This document shows positions 18,572 through 27,991 of a stretch of DNA of 64,000 nt, one piece after another (position 1 is the first letter of the stretch; every line of letters starts with the position of its first letter). The DNA is from [Eubacterium] yurii subsp. margaretiae ATCC 43715 (GTDB taxonomy: Bacteria; Bacillota; Clostridia; Peptostreptococcales; Filifactoraceae). A program made the translations under genes and the position numbers. The stretch lies in assembly GCA_000146855.1 (NCBI GenBank), contig GL405246.1, forward strand, positions 937,794 through 1,001,793. The letters run 5' to 3'. The notes below the pieces were generated by a model that made no database searches, was not told where the DNA came from, and saw nothing but the letters and a program-made list of their open reading frames with translations.

Positions 18572-19267
18572 TCAATTTGAAAACTCATCTAATAATTCTT
18601 CATTTATTTTGTATACTTCATTATATTTATAATATCTTACTACGCAGTCAATACATTTAGCTATAAACAATAAGAGTATATAAATAAAAAATACTTTATT
18701 GCAAAAATTTATATGCCAATTCATATCAGTATTTGGCGGTGCATTGTCGAAGGTCTTGCCAAGTAATTCTTCATCGACAAGAGAAGTAAACATACCGTAG
18801 AATTTGAATAAGAATAGCGAGTATATCAATATATTGAAAAATAGATTAATTACTAATGAAAGAAACTTAGATTTAATCTTAGAATAAATGCTAGTCATAT
18901 ACACATTAACAAAGGTAAATACTAAACTTAATATCATTATACCACCAAGAGAGTAAGCAAAGATTTTTGTAATAGCTAAGTAATAGCTTGTTGGAGCAGA
19001 AAAAGGATATCGTCCAAATTTAATATTACCATTATACATGATGACATACATTATAATATAAAGAAAAAATAAGAAATATAAAAATTTAGAAATTATATTA
19101 AGTTTACTTTCTATATTATCTTTTATGACACTTGAAATCCTATATAATTCTGCTTTTTTATCCTTATCATTTGGTAAATTATATTCAATAAGCTCAAAGC
19201 AATTAGGGCAAATATAAAGTTTTTCTTCATCTTCAGTTAATTGATAAAAACAGTTTTTGCATTGCAT
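18572..19267 (-). CDS. Zinc-ribbon membrane protein, array copy 3
   Basis: A 231-residue paralogue. It starts MQCKNCFYQL with a second pair CPNC near 19-22, then NLPNDKDKKAELYRISSVIK, then about four membrane spans. The segment between spans three and four carries GKTFDNAPPNTDMNWHINFCN, nearly the same as in copy 2. The tail INEELLDEFSN is shared. AGGTGATACT precedes the ATG. Spacing to its neighbours is 22-24 bases, so one transcript is likely. Function unknown. Confidence 0.8.
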   Translation of the reverse strand: MQCKNCFYQLTEDEEKLYICPNCFELIEYNLPNDKDKKAELYRISSVIKDNIESKLNIISKFLYFLFFLYIIMYVIMYNGNIKFGRYPFSAPTSYYLAITKIFAYSLGGIMILSLVFTFVNVYMTSIYSKIKSKFLSLVINLFFNILIYSLFLFKFYGMFTSLVDEELLGKTFDNAPPNTDMNWHINFCNKVFFIYILLLFIAKCIDCVVRYYKYNEVYKINEELLDEFSN

Positions 19268-19289
19268 AGTATCACCTTATTAAGAATAA

Positions 19290-19985
19290 TTAATTACTGA
19301 ATTTTTCCAATAAACTTTCTTGTAATTGAGATACTTTTTTGTATTTATAATAATTTAATATTAGATTAATTGAATTATATAAAAAAATAATAAGAATAAA
19401 CACAAAAAAAGTGGTATTGTGAAAATTGATTTGCCAAGTAATATCTGTAAGGGGTGGTAAGTTTTCAAAAGTTTTTCCAAGGAGTTTATTATTAACATAA
19501 TTTTTAAATATTTTATTGAATGTCAATAAAAACAAAATATATATCAATATATTGATAAGCATTTTTAATAAAAACATAAAAAAATTGGATATAGTATTAT
19601 GAAAAAAACATGATAATAATATTTCAACAAAAATCAAAAGAAATATAAATACAAATAGACTGATAAAACAAACAAAAAGTATATCTCGAGTAGATTTATA
19701 AAAGTCGGATTCAGGATATGCCGCAGGAGTGCTGATGAACACGAAGCCTTGATATACAAAAAAATATATGAAGTTATAAACAAAGGGCAACAATAATATA
19801 TATCTATAAAAATCAATTAATTTATTATATAACTTATCTTTATAAACTAATGAAATTCTATATACTTCAACTCTTTTTCCCTTATCATCAGGCAAGTTTT
19901 CCTCTATAAGTTCCAAACAGTTAGGGCATAAATAATAATTTTTTTCTTTATCTTCAAATATATATTTACAGTTTTTGCATTGCAT
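19290..19985 (-). CDS. Zinc-ribbon membrane protein, array copy 2
   Basis: A 231-residue paralogue very close to copy 3: MQCKNCKYIF, CPNC near 19-22, then NLPDDKGKRVEVYRISLVYK. About four membrane spans follow, with GKTFENLPPLTDITWQINFHN before the last one and the tail LQESLLEKFSN. It has the same AGGTGATACT ribosome site as copy 3. It lacks any catalytic motif that I can see. Two CxxC pairs suggest one Zn site facing the cytoplasm. Confidence 0.8.
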   Translation of the reverse strand: MQCKNCKYIFEDKEKNYYLCPNCLELIEENLPDDKGKRVEVYRISLVYKDKLYNKLIDFYRYILLLPFVYNFIYFFVYQGFVFISTPAAYPESDFYKSTRDILFVCFISLFVFIFLLIFVEILLSCFFHNTISNFFMFLLKMLINILIYILFLLTFNKIFKNYVNNKLLGKTFENLPPLTDITWQINFHNTTFFVFILIIFLYNSINLILNYYKYKKVSQLQESLLEKFSN

Positions 19986-20007
19986 AGTATCACCTGATTA
20001 AGAATGA

Positions 20008-20700
20008 TTAATCACTGAATTCTTCTAATAGTTCTTCTTGTAATTTTGAAATTTTACTATATTTGTAATATATTAACAGGCTGTCATAACATCTTGCTAA
20101 AAAAAATATAAGCATAAAAATAAAAAAAACACCATTGTTAAAGTTAATATGCCATAATACATCTTTGGGGGTATTATCATAGCTCTTATAAAGTAGCTGA
20201 AAATTAACAAAATATTTGAACAAGTTAAAGAATTTAAATAAAAATAAAAAATATACCAATGTATTGATAGACAGATTAATAATCAAAACAAAAAATGGAG
20301 ATTTAACATCATAAAAAAGTCTTGTGATAAACCTGTTAACATGAGAAGACATAACAGTTAATATCATTAGACTAAAAAAAACTATAAAAAATATACTTGT
20401 AATAGCCCTATAAAAATCAGGAAAAACATTAGATGAAGCAATTCTGCTTAATCTTAAATTACCTCTATAAACAATAATATATAAAAATAGACAGTAAATT
20501 GGCAACCTATTTAAGAATTTTGAAATATTGTTATAAATATCAATATGATTGTTTTTTAAAATGGATGATGTAGTATACAAATTCACCCTTTTTCTCTTAT
20601 CATTTGGCAAGTTTTGTTCTATAAGTTCAAAACAATTAGGACATAAGAAGTAATCTTCCTCATTCTCGTAAAACATATAGTCACATTTTACACATTTCAT
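20008..20700 (-). CDS. Zinc-ribbon membrane protein, array copy 1 (first)
   Basis: First gene of the array. The start at 20700 is chosen over 20760 because it restores the common MKCVKC N-terminus and has AGGTGATGGT before it. It has two CxxC pairs (3-6, about 20-23), NLPNDKRKRVNLYTTSSILK, about four membrane spans and the tail LQEELLEEFSD. Before the last span it has SYDNTPKDVLWHINFNN, a shorter form of the block in copies 2 and 3. It lies behind a good promoter at 20773-20801. Function unknown. Confidence 0.8.
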   Translation of the reverse strand: MKCVKCDYMFYENEEDYFLCPNCFELIEQNLPNDKRKRVNLYTTSSILKNNHIDIYNNISKFLNRLPIYCLFLYIIVYRGNLRLSRIASSNVFPDFYRAITSIFFIVFFSLMILTVMSSHVNRFITRLFYDVKSPFFVLIINLSINTLVYFLFLFKFFNLFKYFVNFQLLYKSYDNTPKDVLWHINFNNGVFFIFMLIFFLARCYDSLLIYYKYSKISKLQEELLEEFSD

Positions 20701-20772
20701 ACCATCACCTAGAAATATAAAAATTAAATATAATTCAATAAGCGAATATGTTGAAATCAAGTTAATATGGTA

Positions 20773-20801
20773 ATTCTATCATAAATTTATAATGCTTTCA
20801 A
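20773..20801 (-). promoter_or_regulatory. Promoter of the four-gene zinc-ribbon array
   Basis: Reading the minus strand: TTGAAA (20801-20796), a 17-base spacer, TAGAAT (20778-20773) preceded by an extended -10 TGA. It lies about 70 bases before the copy 1 start. Confidence 0.6.
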
Positions 20802-20848
20802 TACCAAAAACAAGAATAGCAATAGATAATATATTAAAACTTATTTTT

Positions 20849-21712
20849 TTAGAAATTTTTTATATAAATACCAAGTATAAAAAATATATTTTCAAAGATT
20901 ATATCGTCATTGATAAATAGAGGGAGATATTCTTTGTCAGTTTCGTATAATATCATAGTGTTTTCTTCTTTTTCAAGGCTTTTTGCAACTATTTTAAGTA
21001 TTACTTTGTTAGAGTTAAGAGTCAGTTTTTCTCCATTTTCCAAGAAAAAATCACTGTAGCTGTATTTTTTGGAAGTGATAAATTGTAAATTTACTATATC
21101 TCCAACTATATCAAAATCATCTAAATAAAAGCTATCACCCTTTATAATGCTTTTTTTACACTTTTTTATCTTATCAAATGCATGGTACATTTCAATCAGT
21201 GTTTTTATCTCTTCTTTGCTATGTTCTATAAGGTCATCACTTACAATAGATTCTTTTTTCATTGATTTGACTATCTTGTGTATATCATAGTATCTTTCTT
21301 TACTAATATCGAAGTAGTTTTCAATATTTTCCCTTGAAAATGAGCTTATTTTCAGGTATTTGCCGAAGTGTCTTATATTTGACTTTAAAGATGTAAAGTC
21401 AAATTTAAAATCCATCTTGTATTTTCTCATCTTTTCAGATAAAAATTTTTCTTCGAACTCATCTCCGTTAAAAGTCAGTAATATTTTACTTCCTAAGGTA
21501 TCTGTTATAAATTGATTTATTAGATTTTTCTCATCATTTTTTATATCTTGTGATATAAGTTGGACTATCTTACATTTCTTGTCGTTAAAGTATGTTGCAT
21601 AGCTGATAACTACAATTTCGTTGTCAATAGGAGACAGTCCTGTAGTTTCTATATCTAAAAATAGTCTGTTATTTTCAAAAACATAGGGTAAAAAATATTC
21701 TTCTCTAATCAT
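20849..21712 (-). CDS. RNase H-like (DEDD) exonuclease domain protein
   Basis: The N-terminal half looks like a DEDD 3'-5' exonuclease fold of the YprB type. LFLDIETTGLSP (about residues 18-29) carries the first D-E pair, LLTFNGDEFEEKFL (about 77-90) looks like the second motif, and SDDLIEHSKEEIKTLIEMY (about 162-180) the last. The C-terminal 100 residues are strand-rich with no known motif. The substrate is unknown. Its ATG lies inside the end of the upstream HAD gene (8-base overlap), so it is translationally coupled. Confidence 0.75.
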   Translation of the reverse strand: MIREEYFLPYVFENNRLFLDIETTGLSPIDNEIVVISYATYFNDKKCKIVQLISQDIKNDEKNLINQFITDTLGSKILLTFNGDEFEEKFLSEKMRKYKMDFKFDFTSLKSNIRHFGKYLKISSFSRENIENYFDISKERYYDIHKIVKSMKKESIVSDDLIEHSKEEIKTLIEMYHAFDKIKKCKKSIIKGDSFYLDDFDIVGDIVNLQFITSKKYSYSDFFLENGEKLTLNSNKVILKIVAKSLEKEENTMILYETDKEYLPLFINDDIIFENIFFILGIYIKNF

Positions 21713-22364
21713 TGTTTACATCCATATAGTTTGGTATTTGTAAAGGGGAGTCGACAATTATCTTTGCTCCGCTATTTAGAAGTTGCTCTCTTGAGCGGAA
21801 ACCCCATGATACACATATACAGTCAAGCCCTGAGTTTTTGGCTGTTTCAATATCTACCTCACTATCGCCGAGATAGACAGAATCATTCTTGCTGATGTTC
21901 AGATTTCTTAGGGCGTATTCTACCATGTCAGCATGAGGTTTTTGACGTATCTTTTCATTTTGACCTATGGATATATCTACATAGCCTCTGAAGAAGGTAT
22001 CAACAAGATTTTTGACAAAGGCATCAGCCTTATTGGAAACTATTGCTATCTTACAGTTGTTTTCTTTGAGTATGTCAAGCATGCTAATTATATTTTCATA
22101 AGGCAAAGTACAGTCTATGAGGTGCTTGTTGTAATATGTCATAAACTCTTGCAGTATATGGTCAAAGTTTTTGTTATCTACTCCGTTTGGAACGGATAGC
22201 TCCACGAGTCTTCTTATACCGTTACCTAAGAAGCTCCTGACTTCGTCATAGGATTTTTTGCCATAGCCGTATAGCGAAAGAGCGTAGTTGATTGAGTTTT
22301 GTAAGTCAGTTACGGTATCAAGAAGAGTTCCGTCCAAGTCAAAGATAAAGTTTTTATATTTCAT
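21705..22364 (-). CDS. HAD-family phosphatase, phosphoglycolate-phosphatase-like
   Basis: A 219-residue HAD subfamily IA enzyme. Motif I is FDLDGTLLDT near residue 6-15, motif II IVSNKAD near 107, motif III lysine in RQKPHADM near 147, and motif IV YLGDSEVDIETAKNSG near 165. Gph/PgpP-type and pyrophosphatase PpaX-type enzymes look alike here, so the substrate is open. The start at 22364 follows GGAGG; the longer frame up to 22403 lacks a ribosome site. It overlaps the exonuclease-like gene by eight bases. Confidence 0.87.
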   Translation of the reverse strand: MKYKNFIFDLDGTLLDTVTDLQNSINYALSLYGYGKKSYDEVRSFLGNGIRRLVELSVPNGVDNKNFDHILQEFMTYYNKHLIDCTLPYENIISMLDILKENNCKIAIVSNKADAFVKNLVDTFFRGYVDISIGQNEKIRQKPHADMVEYALRNLNISKNDSVYLGDSEVDIETAKNSGLDCICVSWGFRSREQLLNSGAKIIVDSPLQIPNYMDVNND

Positions 22365-22598
22365 AATAACCTCCAAAGTTGTATTAAATTTCTTAGTAGT
22401 CATAATTAATTTAAATTTTTAAATGAAATTATTGATAATATCCTTTTGATTTACTATCTTAACACTATTATTCGTTTAATTAATATATGTCATTAAGTAT
22501 CTACATATAGTGTCTAAATTTATTATAAATATTACAAAGACATATAATTATAATTCTATTTAGTTTTAATATTAGTATTTTACTATAAATCACTTGTA

Positions 22599-23468
22599 TT
22601 ATGTTGTAATATCAGTGCTACTTTGTTGTGAAAAGTAGTCAAAAAGAGCAGATGAGAATATGAGGACAATACCTATAATACTGTAAAGTCCGAGCATTTT
22701 ACCAAATATTGTCACGCTGTAAAGCGATGAAAATATTACTCCGGTATAGGAGTATATACTTACCTTGCTTGCAGGTGCGTTCTTATAGCCGTATGTTAAA
22801 AATATCTGTCCCATACCTGCAAACAAACCAATGCAAAAAAGAAGCAGTGCTTCTCTCAAATCCGGTAAGACGAAGTTCATCATCATAAAAGGAAGTGAGC
22901 AGAGCGTAGAGAAAAGTGAAAAGAAAAATACAATGGTGTATGGTTTTTCGTACCTATTGGCAACTGTAAGTGCCATGTGTGACATGGCGGTAAACATTGA
23001 TGAAACAAGAGAAATCATAGCCGGTATACTTTCTGAGCTGAATTTAGGTCGAACTACCAGAATTGCACCGAAAAATGCCACGCAAATACTTATTATTTTT
23101 GCATTAGTAGGCTTCTTTCTTAATAGTATTGCAGTGAAAATACTAATAAATATTGGCGAGCTGTATTGGATGATTGATGCATCTGCAAGGTACATGTGAT
23201 TTGTTGCATAAAAATAACCTGATACACTTGTAAATCCCAAAAAAGCTCTCCAAAATAGATACTTTCTATGTTCTCTCTTTCCAAAAAAACTACCTTTTTC
23301 TTTGAGAATTATAAATGTAGAAAGAAATAAGGTTATTAAATTTCTAAAAAACATCTGCTGCATCAAGGGTATGGTAGTACCGGATAGCTTGACACAAAGT
23401 TGCATTACAGAAAAAGAAAAAGAGGACATAAGTATGAAAAATACAGCCTTTTTTAAGTTTAAAGTCAT
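22599..23468 (-). CDS. DMT-superfamily (EamA) transporter
   Basis: A 289-residue protein with ten hydrophobic segments arranged as two EamA repeats, as in drug/metabolite exporters. The second repeat ends GLYSIIGIVLIFSSALFDYF. The substrate cannot be read from the sequence. The first repeat carries QMFFRNLITLF and a short charged loop KEKGSFFGKREHRK. AAGGGTGA precedes the start. It stands alone on the minus strand, divergent from the ATPase operon. Confidence 0.88.
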   Translation of the reverse strand: MTLNLKKAVFFILMSSFSFSVMQLCVKLSGTTIPLMQQMFFRNLITLFLSTFIILKEKGSFFGKREHRKYLFWRAFLGFTSVSGYFYATNHMYLADASIIQYSSPIFISIFTAILLRKKPTNAKIISICVAFFGAILVVRPKFSSESIPAMISLVSSMFTAMSHMALTVANRYEKPYTIVFFFSLFSTLCSLPFMMMNFVLPDLREALLLFCIGLFAGMGQIFLTYGYKNAPASKVSIYSYTGVIFSSLYSVTIFGKMLGLYSIIGIVLIFSSALFDYFSQQSSTDITT

Positions 23469-23737
23469 GAAAAATCACCCTTTGAATTTAAAAATATCAA
23501 TTTGATACCGATATATTTGTGCATTTAAAATTTAGTATTACAATTTTATGTAGTAAATAATAAATTTATATCCACTATGTAATTAAAATAGTCATAATAA
23601 TTGTAGAAAATGTGTAATTAATCAAGTTAAAGATTATGATATCACAAATATTGATGTATTACAAATATGATTTAAAGTATAATGTTTTGATATAAAGATT
23701 AATTTATGACTAAGGCATGAGATAAAAGAATGTATAT

Positions 23738-23766
23738 TTTACAACTTAATCTTTGTATGGTACAAT
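23738..23766 (+). promoter_or_regulatory. Promoter of the V-type ATPase operon
   Basis: TTTACA at 23738-23743, a 17-base spacer, and TACAAT at 23761-23766 with an extended -10 TGG directly before it. The rest of the 347-base gap (23469-23815) shows no gene. Confidence 0.6.
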
Positions 23767-23815
23767 TTAATGATGGTTTAAAAAAGCATTATATTAAGAA
23801 AGGAGCTTTTAATAG

Positions 23816-24118
23816 ATGGAAGACTTTATAAAAAAGATATTCGAGATTGATGACGAAGCTGAAAAATATGAACAGTCTCTTGAAGAAAAAAAGAAACAGT
23901 TGATACAGGACAGACAAGATAAATTAAATAAAATAGATAAAGATTATGAAGATGCAATAAAGGCTGAAAAAGAAAATCTGAATCGTAGGCTTAGTGAGAT
24001 AGAAAGCTCTGATAATCTTAAGCTTGATGACTTTAGGAAAAAAGCGGAAGATATAAGAAGGATGTTTGAACAAAAAAAGGAAATGTTGATTGAAGAGTTT
24101 GCTGATTCCCTTTTATAA
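23816..24118 (+). CDS. ntpH: V-type ATPase peripheral stalk subunit H/G
   Basis: A 100-residue, almost wholly charged helical protein with continuous coiled-coil character (EQSLEEKKKQLIQDRQDKLN and following heptads). This is the look of the G/H stator subunit that pairs with subunit E. AAGGAG lies ten bases before the ATG. It is the first gene of the operon, 12 bases before the subunit C gene. The sequence family diverges fast, so the call depends on position and coiled-coil nature. Confidence 0.8.
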   Translation: MEDFIKKIFEIDDEAEKYEQSLEEKKKQLIQDRQDKLNKIDKDYEDAIKAEKENLNRRLSEIESSDNLKLDDFRKKAEDIRRMFEQKKEMLIEEFADSLL

Positions 24119-24130
24119 GGTGGTGAATAG

Positions 24131-25156
24131 ATGTCAGGTTTTAACGCACTCAATGCAAAGATAGGTGTATTGAGAAAGGGACTGTTTAACAGTTCAGATT
24201 ACGAAAAAATCTTGTCATTTGACAAGAGGGAAGATCTAGTTGGATATATTAAGGAAAATCCCATATATAAAGATGAGATGCTAAAAATGTACCAAGAGGT
24301 CGTAACTTACAGATATGCTACAGAGTTTATGGTTAAAAAGACGGAGGTCGATATTTTCAGAAAACTCGAGCATTTTTTATTTGGAGAGGATAAAAAACTG
24401 CTTTCAGCTATGTTGGTAAGATATGAGTTTGAAGATATTAAGCTTATATTGAGAAGCATAGTGGAAAAAGAAAATTTAGACCTTGAAAAAGATACTTTGA
24501 TGTATGGTATGGAAAATCATGTGGACTATGATAGACTATACAGATGCGACTCAATTGGACAGGCTCTTGATCTGCTTAAAAATACGGCCTTTAAGAGGGC
24601 ATTTTTTGGATTGGCAGATGAGGATATGTTGAGGCTACACTTCCATGTTGAGATGAACCTTGATAACTTGTATTTTGCCATGGTGAAAAAAGCTTATGTG
24701 AAGCTTAAGGCTGTGGATAGGAAGATAGTTGAAGATTATTACACTTCTCTTGTTGATGCGATAAACATCCAGTGGATAATAAGGGCAAAAAAATACTATA
24801 ATCTCTCTAATGAAGAGATATTCAACTATTGTGTAAGATTTGGGAAATATATCAAGGGAGAGTTTTTAAAAGAATTGGTATACAGTACCGGTGTGGACGA
24901 TGTAATACAAAAGATAAGTGATACAAAACTAAATAAACTTTTTTCGGGTGAAGGTTCAAGTGCGTATAGAGATATGCAGGCAAGAGCCTATGTAAGACAA
25001 CTTAATCATCTTAAAAGTTATCAAGATTCAATTTCCACTTTTTTGAAGTTTATAATACAATTACTGATTCAAAATGAGAATCTTGTGAGAATATCTGAAT
25101 CTAAAAAATATGAATTACCTAAGGAGGAAATAAAAAAATATTTAATAACTACTTAA
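24131..25156 (+). CDS. ntpC: V-type ATPase subunit C (d-like, rotor cap)
   Basis: The 341-residue all-helical protein is typical of the C subunit that links the central shaft to the membrane ring. Recognised by GFNALNAKIGVLRKGL at the N-terminus, the middle YEFEDIKLILRSIVE, and NIQWIIRAKKYYNLS near residue 215. The start has AAGGTGGTGAATAG upstream. It lies between the H and I subunit genes. Confidence 0.88.
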   Translation: MSGFNALNAKIGVLRKGLFNSSDYEKILSFDKREDLVGYIKENPIYKDEMLKMYQEVVTYRYATEFMVKKTEVDIFRKLEHFLFGEDKKLLSAMLVRYEFEDIKLILRSIVEKENLDLEKDTLMYGMENHVDYDRLYRCDSIGQALDLLKNTAFKRAFFGLADEDMLRLHFHVEMNLDNLYFAMVKKAYVKLKAVDRKIVEDYYTSLVDAINIQWIIRAKKYYNLSNEEIFNYCVRFGKYIKGEFLKELVYSTGVDDVIQKISDTKLNKLFSGEGSSAYRDMQARAYVRQLNHLKSYQDSISTFLKFIIQLLIQNENLVRISESKKYELPKEEIKKYLITT

Positions 25157-25192
25157 AAATGCCGGTTTTAAACTTGTAGAAGGAGGTGTAAA

Positions 25193-27193
25193 ATGGCGGT
25201 AGAAAAAATGAGGATGATGAATCTTGCAATGTTGAAAAAGGATGCACACGACATACTTGAAGAGATAGTGTTGGACGGTTCTTTTCATATTACAAATTCA
25301 TCGAATTCGCCAAATTTTACCTTGAGATATATGGACTCTCAGATTTCTAAATTCAGGGAAATGGGAATAGATATAGGCAGAGTTTTACCCTATAACGGAG
25401 ATAAGATATTTAAGAAGAAAAAATATAAAGACTTGCTTGAGCAGATGTTTGAATTTTTTGAAATTAATGAAGAAAATTTAAAACTCGAGACCTTTAAATA
25501 TGTAGATTACCATGAGAAGTTGAAGGTCTTGGACGAGCTTTCTCAAAAGATGTTGGAAATTAAAAACAGGGAAGAGGCTAATAGATTTTCTAGATCAAAG
25601 ATAAAGATATTGCTTAAGGCAGTAAAGTATTTTAACGACAGTGATGTAAATGTTTCAAGGTTTACGAATCTTCACCATATCAATATGGATATAGGAGAAA
25701 TAAGCAAGAGTGCTTGGATGAAACTCAAGGCAAACTATGAAAATATAAAGGCTTTGGTAATACATCTTGACAGCAATAGTTTCGGTGAGACAGTAATGGT
25801 ATTTACACCTAAGATATATGAAGATGATACACTGCACTTACTTCGCTCGATGTCTTTCAACGAAATTGAATTTCCAAATGTAGATTTTTCATTCAAAGAT
25901 TTGATAAGTAGTAAGATGATTCAACTCAATGACTTGGAAAAAGAACAGGATGAGATTAAGAAGGAAAAAGAAGTTTTCAAAGAGACTTATATGCAGGAAA
26001 TACTGTCTTTATATTACAGGTATAAGATAATTGAGAAGATAGAGATTGTGGAATCTCATATGGTAATGAGTAAGAATTTTGCAATGCTCAGCGGATTTGT
26101 ACCAGAATCTAAAACTGCTCTACTTAAAAGTAAGATTGAAAAGATATCTTCTGATGCCATTGTGATGTTCAACGACAGTGAAGACGTACCTGAGATGTTT
26201 AAAATACCTACTATGCTTAGGAACAATACGATAATAAGACCTTTTGAGGCACTTGTAAAGATGTATTCCGTGCCTAATTATAAGGAGTTGGATCCCACTC
26301 CGTTTTTTGCCTTAACGTATTTGATACTTTTTGGTATGATGTTTGGTGATATAGGACAGGGACTTGTATTTGTGATTGCAGGTACTCTACTTACTTCCAA
26401 GATAGGTTCTATTGCTAAGATAGTGCAAAGAATAGGTATTTCTTCGATGATTTTCGGAGTATTTTATGGAAGTATATTCGGCATGGAGGAACTGATACCG
26501 GCACTTTTGATAAGACCTATGGAAAATATCAATACTATACTTTTGGTAAGTATAGGAATAGGTGTAGTTTTTATGACTATTTCCTATTTTATAGGATTTT
26601 ATAATCTTAAGCTTAGAAAAGAATATGCAAAACTCTATTTTGATAAGAACGGAATTGCCGGTTTTGTCTTTTATATAGGATTTTTGCTTTTGCTTGTAAA
26701 TATTGCTTATTTAGGTGGCAAGGTAGATGTCAACGTATCTTCAATGCTTACTATAATAAGTGTGGCAATGATGATAATAACTTCGGTATTTATGTTTATG
26801 AAACCGAAGTTGGCAGAGAAATTTGAAGAAAATTCGCCTACAGACTCTGTTCACAAGGAAGAGTTTTCTCCGGTTGAAAGCGGATTTGAGCTTTTTGAGA
26901 CAGTAATGGGATTTTTCTCAAACACACTTTCTTTTATAAGAGTTGGGGCGTTTGCTATTAACCACGTTGGGCTATTCATGGCTTTTCATGCTCTTGGTCA
27001 GATGATAGGTAATAGCATAGGTAATGTGCTAATGATAGTGCTTGGTAATATTGTCATACTTGTACTTGAAGGACTCATTGTCTTTATTCAAGCTATAAGA
27101 TTGCAGTACTATGAGCTTTTCAGTAAGTATTTTACAGGAGAGGGTATTGATTACGATCCTATCCATGTTGAAATAAAAAGTGAAAATAATTAA
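25193..27193 (+). CDS. ntpI: V-type ATPase subunit I (a subunit, ion channel half)
   Basis: A 666-residue protein with a soluble helical arm (about 1-345) and a membrane domain of seven or eight spans. The essential channel arginine should be the one in LSFIRVGAFAINHVG near residue 582. LTYLILFGMMFGDIGQG near 375 and the second half of the membrane domain match the NtpI pattern. AGGAGGTG lies before the ATG. It works with the K ring to move H+ or Na+. Confidence 0.93.
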   Translation: MAVEKMRMMNLAMLKKDAHDILEEIVLDGSFHITNSSNSPNFTLRYMDSQISKFREMGIDIGRVLPYNGDKIFKKKKYKDLLEQMFEFFEINEENLKLETFKYVDYHEKLKVLDELSQKMLEIKNREEANRFSRSKIKILLKAVKYFNDSDVNVSRFTNLHHINMDIGEISKSAWMKLKANYENIKALVIHLDSNSFGETVMVFTPKIYEDDTLHLLRSMSFNEIEFPNVDFSFKDLISSKMIQLNDLEKEQDEIKKEKEVFKETYMQEILSLYYRYKIIEKIEIVESHMVMSKNFAMLSGFVPESKTALLKSKIEKISSDAIVMFNDSEDVPEMFKIPTMLRNNTIIRPFEALVKMYSVPNYKELDPTPFFALTYLILFGMMFGDIGQGLVFVIAGTLLTSKIGSIAKIVQRIGISSMIFGVFYGSIFGMEELIPALLIRPMENINTILLVSIGIGVVFMTISYFIGFYNLKLRKEYAKLYFDKNGIAGFVFYIGFLLLLVNIAYLGGKVDVNVSSMLTIISVAMMIITSVFMFMKPKLAEKFEENSPTDSVHKEEFSPVESGFELFETVMGFFSNTLSFIRVGAFAINHVGLFMAFHALGQMIGNSIGNVLMIVLGNIVILVLEGLIVFIQAIRLQYYELFSKYFTGEGIDYDPIHVEIKSENN

Positions 27194-27220
27194 TTTATTT
27201 ATTTTATTAGGAGGCAAATA

Positions 27221-27643
27221 ATGAGAGTATCATTGATATTGGTAACTTTAGGAATATTGGCTACAGTTTTTAGCGGAGTTATAATTATGAAAAAAGGAAA
27301 GAAAGTTTCAAAGTCAGGAATGAGAAAAGCAATAATTTCAAATGTACTTGCTGTTGCAGGACTTTTCCTTGTAGGTCTAGTGCCTGATATTGCCTTTGCA
27401 GATTCAGCAGCAAATACTGCTGCAAATTCAGCTTCAGGACTTGGATATTTGGCTGCTGCCTTGTCTACAGGACTTGCTGCAATAGGTGCAGGAATAGGTG
27501 TTGGTCAAGCGGGTTCTGCTGCAATAGGTGCTATATCAGAAGATTCATCAATACTTGGTAAGACACTTATCATACTTGGTCTTGCAGAAGGTGTGGCAAT
27601 ATACGGACTTGTAATTTCAATAATGATAATACAAAGATTATAA
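27221..27643 (+). CDS. ntpK: V-type ATPase subunit K (c ring) with long N-terminal extension
   Basis: The proteolipid hairpin is at residues about 70-140: LAAALSTGLAAIGAGIGVGQ (helix 1) and ILGLAEGVAIYGLVISIMII (helix 2, with the ion-binding Glu in LAEG). It is preceded by about 65 residues with two further hydrophobic stretches. The second looks like a signal peptide ending AFA-DS. The residue after the key Glu is Gly, not Ser or Thr, so the coupling ion cannot be read from this motif. AGGAGG is well placed before the ATG. Confidence 0.9.
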   Translation: MRVSLILVTLGILATVFSGVIIMKKGKKVSKSGMRKAIISNVLAVAGLFLVGLVPDIAFADSAANTAANSASGLGYLAAALSTGLAAIGAGIGVGQAGSAAIGAISEDSSILGKTLIILGLAEGVAIYGLVISIMIIQRL

Positions 27644-27661
27644 TTAATATAAGGAGTAATT

Positions 27662-27970
27662 ATGATAAGCTACCTTATTTCAGATAACAGAGATACTTTG
27701 GTAGGCATGAGACTTGCCGGTATAACGGGAGTATTGCTTCGTGAGAGAGATGAGATGCTCAAGGAGTTTAACAGATGTCTAAATGATAAGAACATCGGGA
27801 TATTGATTCTTACTGAAAAAGTATTCGACTTGTTGCACGATGAAGTAATGCAGGTGAAGGTCAAGTCTAAATTTCCATTGATAGTTGAAATACCTGATAG
27901 ATTTGGACTTAAGAGAGATGAGGACTTTATCACTAAACACATCAACGAGTCGATAGGAGTAAATATTTAA
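27662..27970 (+). CDS. ntpF: V-type ATPase subunit F
   Basis: A 102-residue protein with the alternating strand-helix look of the F rotor subunit: ISYLISDNRDTLVGMRLAGI at the start, NIGILILTEKVFDL in the middle, FPLIVEIPDRFG near 85. AAGGAGT precedes the ATG. It lies between the K and E subunit genes in the operon. Confidence 0.88.
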   Translation: MISYLISDNRDTLVGMRLAGITGVLLRERDEMLKEFNRCLNDKNIGILILTEKVFDLLHDEVMQVKVKSKFPLIVEIPDRFGLKRDEDFITKHINESIGVNI

Positions 27971-27991
27971 TATAGATAAAGGGGGGATAAT

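Noticed and set aside
17849..20700. Tandem array considered as a CRISPR or mobile-element repeat
   Set aside because: The repeats are whole diverged genes with shared ribosome sites, without short identical repeats, spacers, transposase or target duplications.
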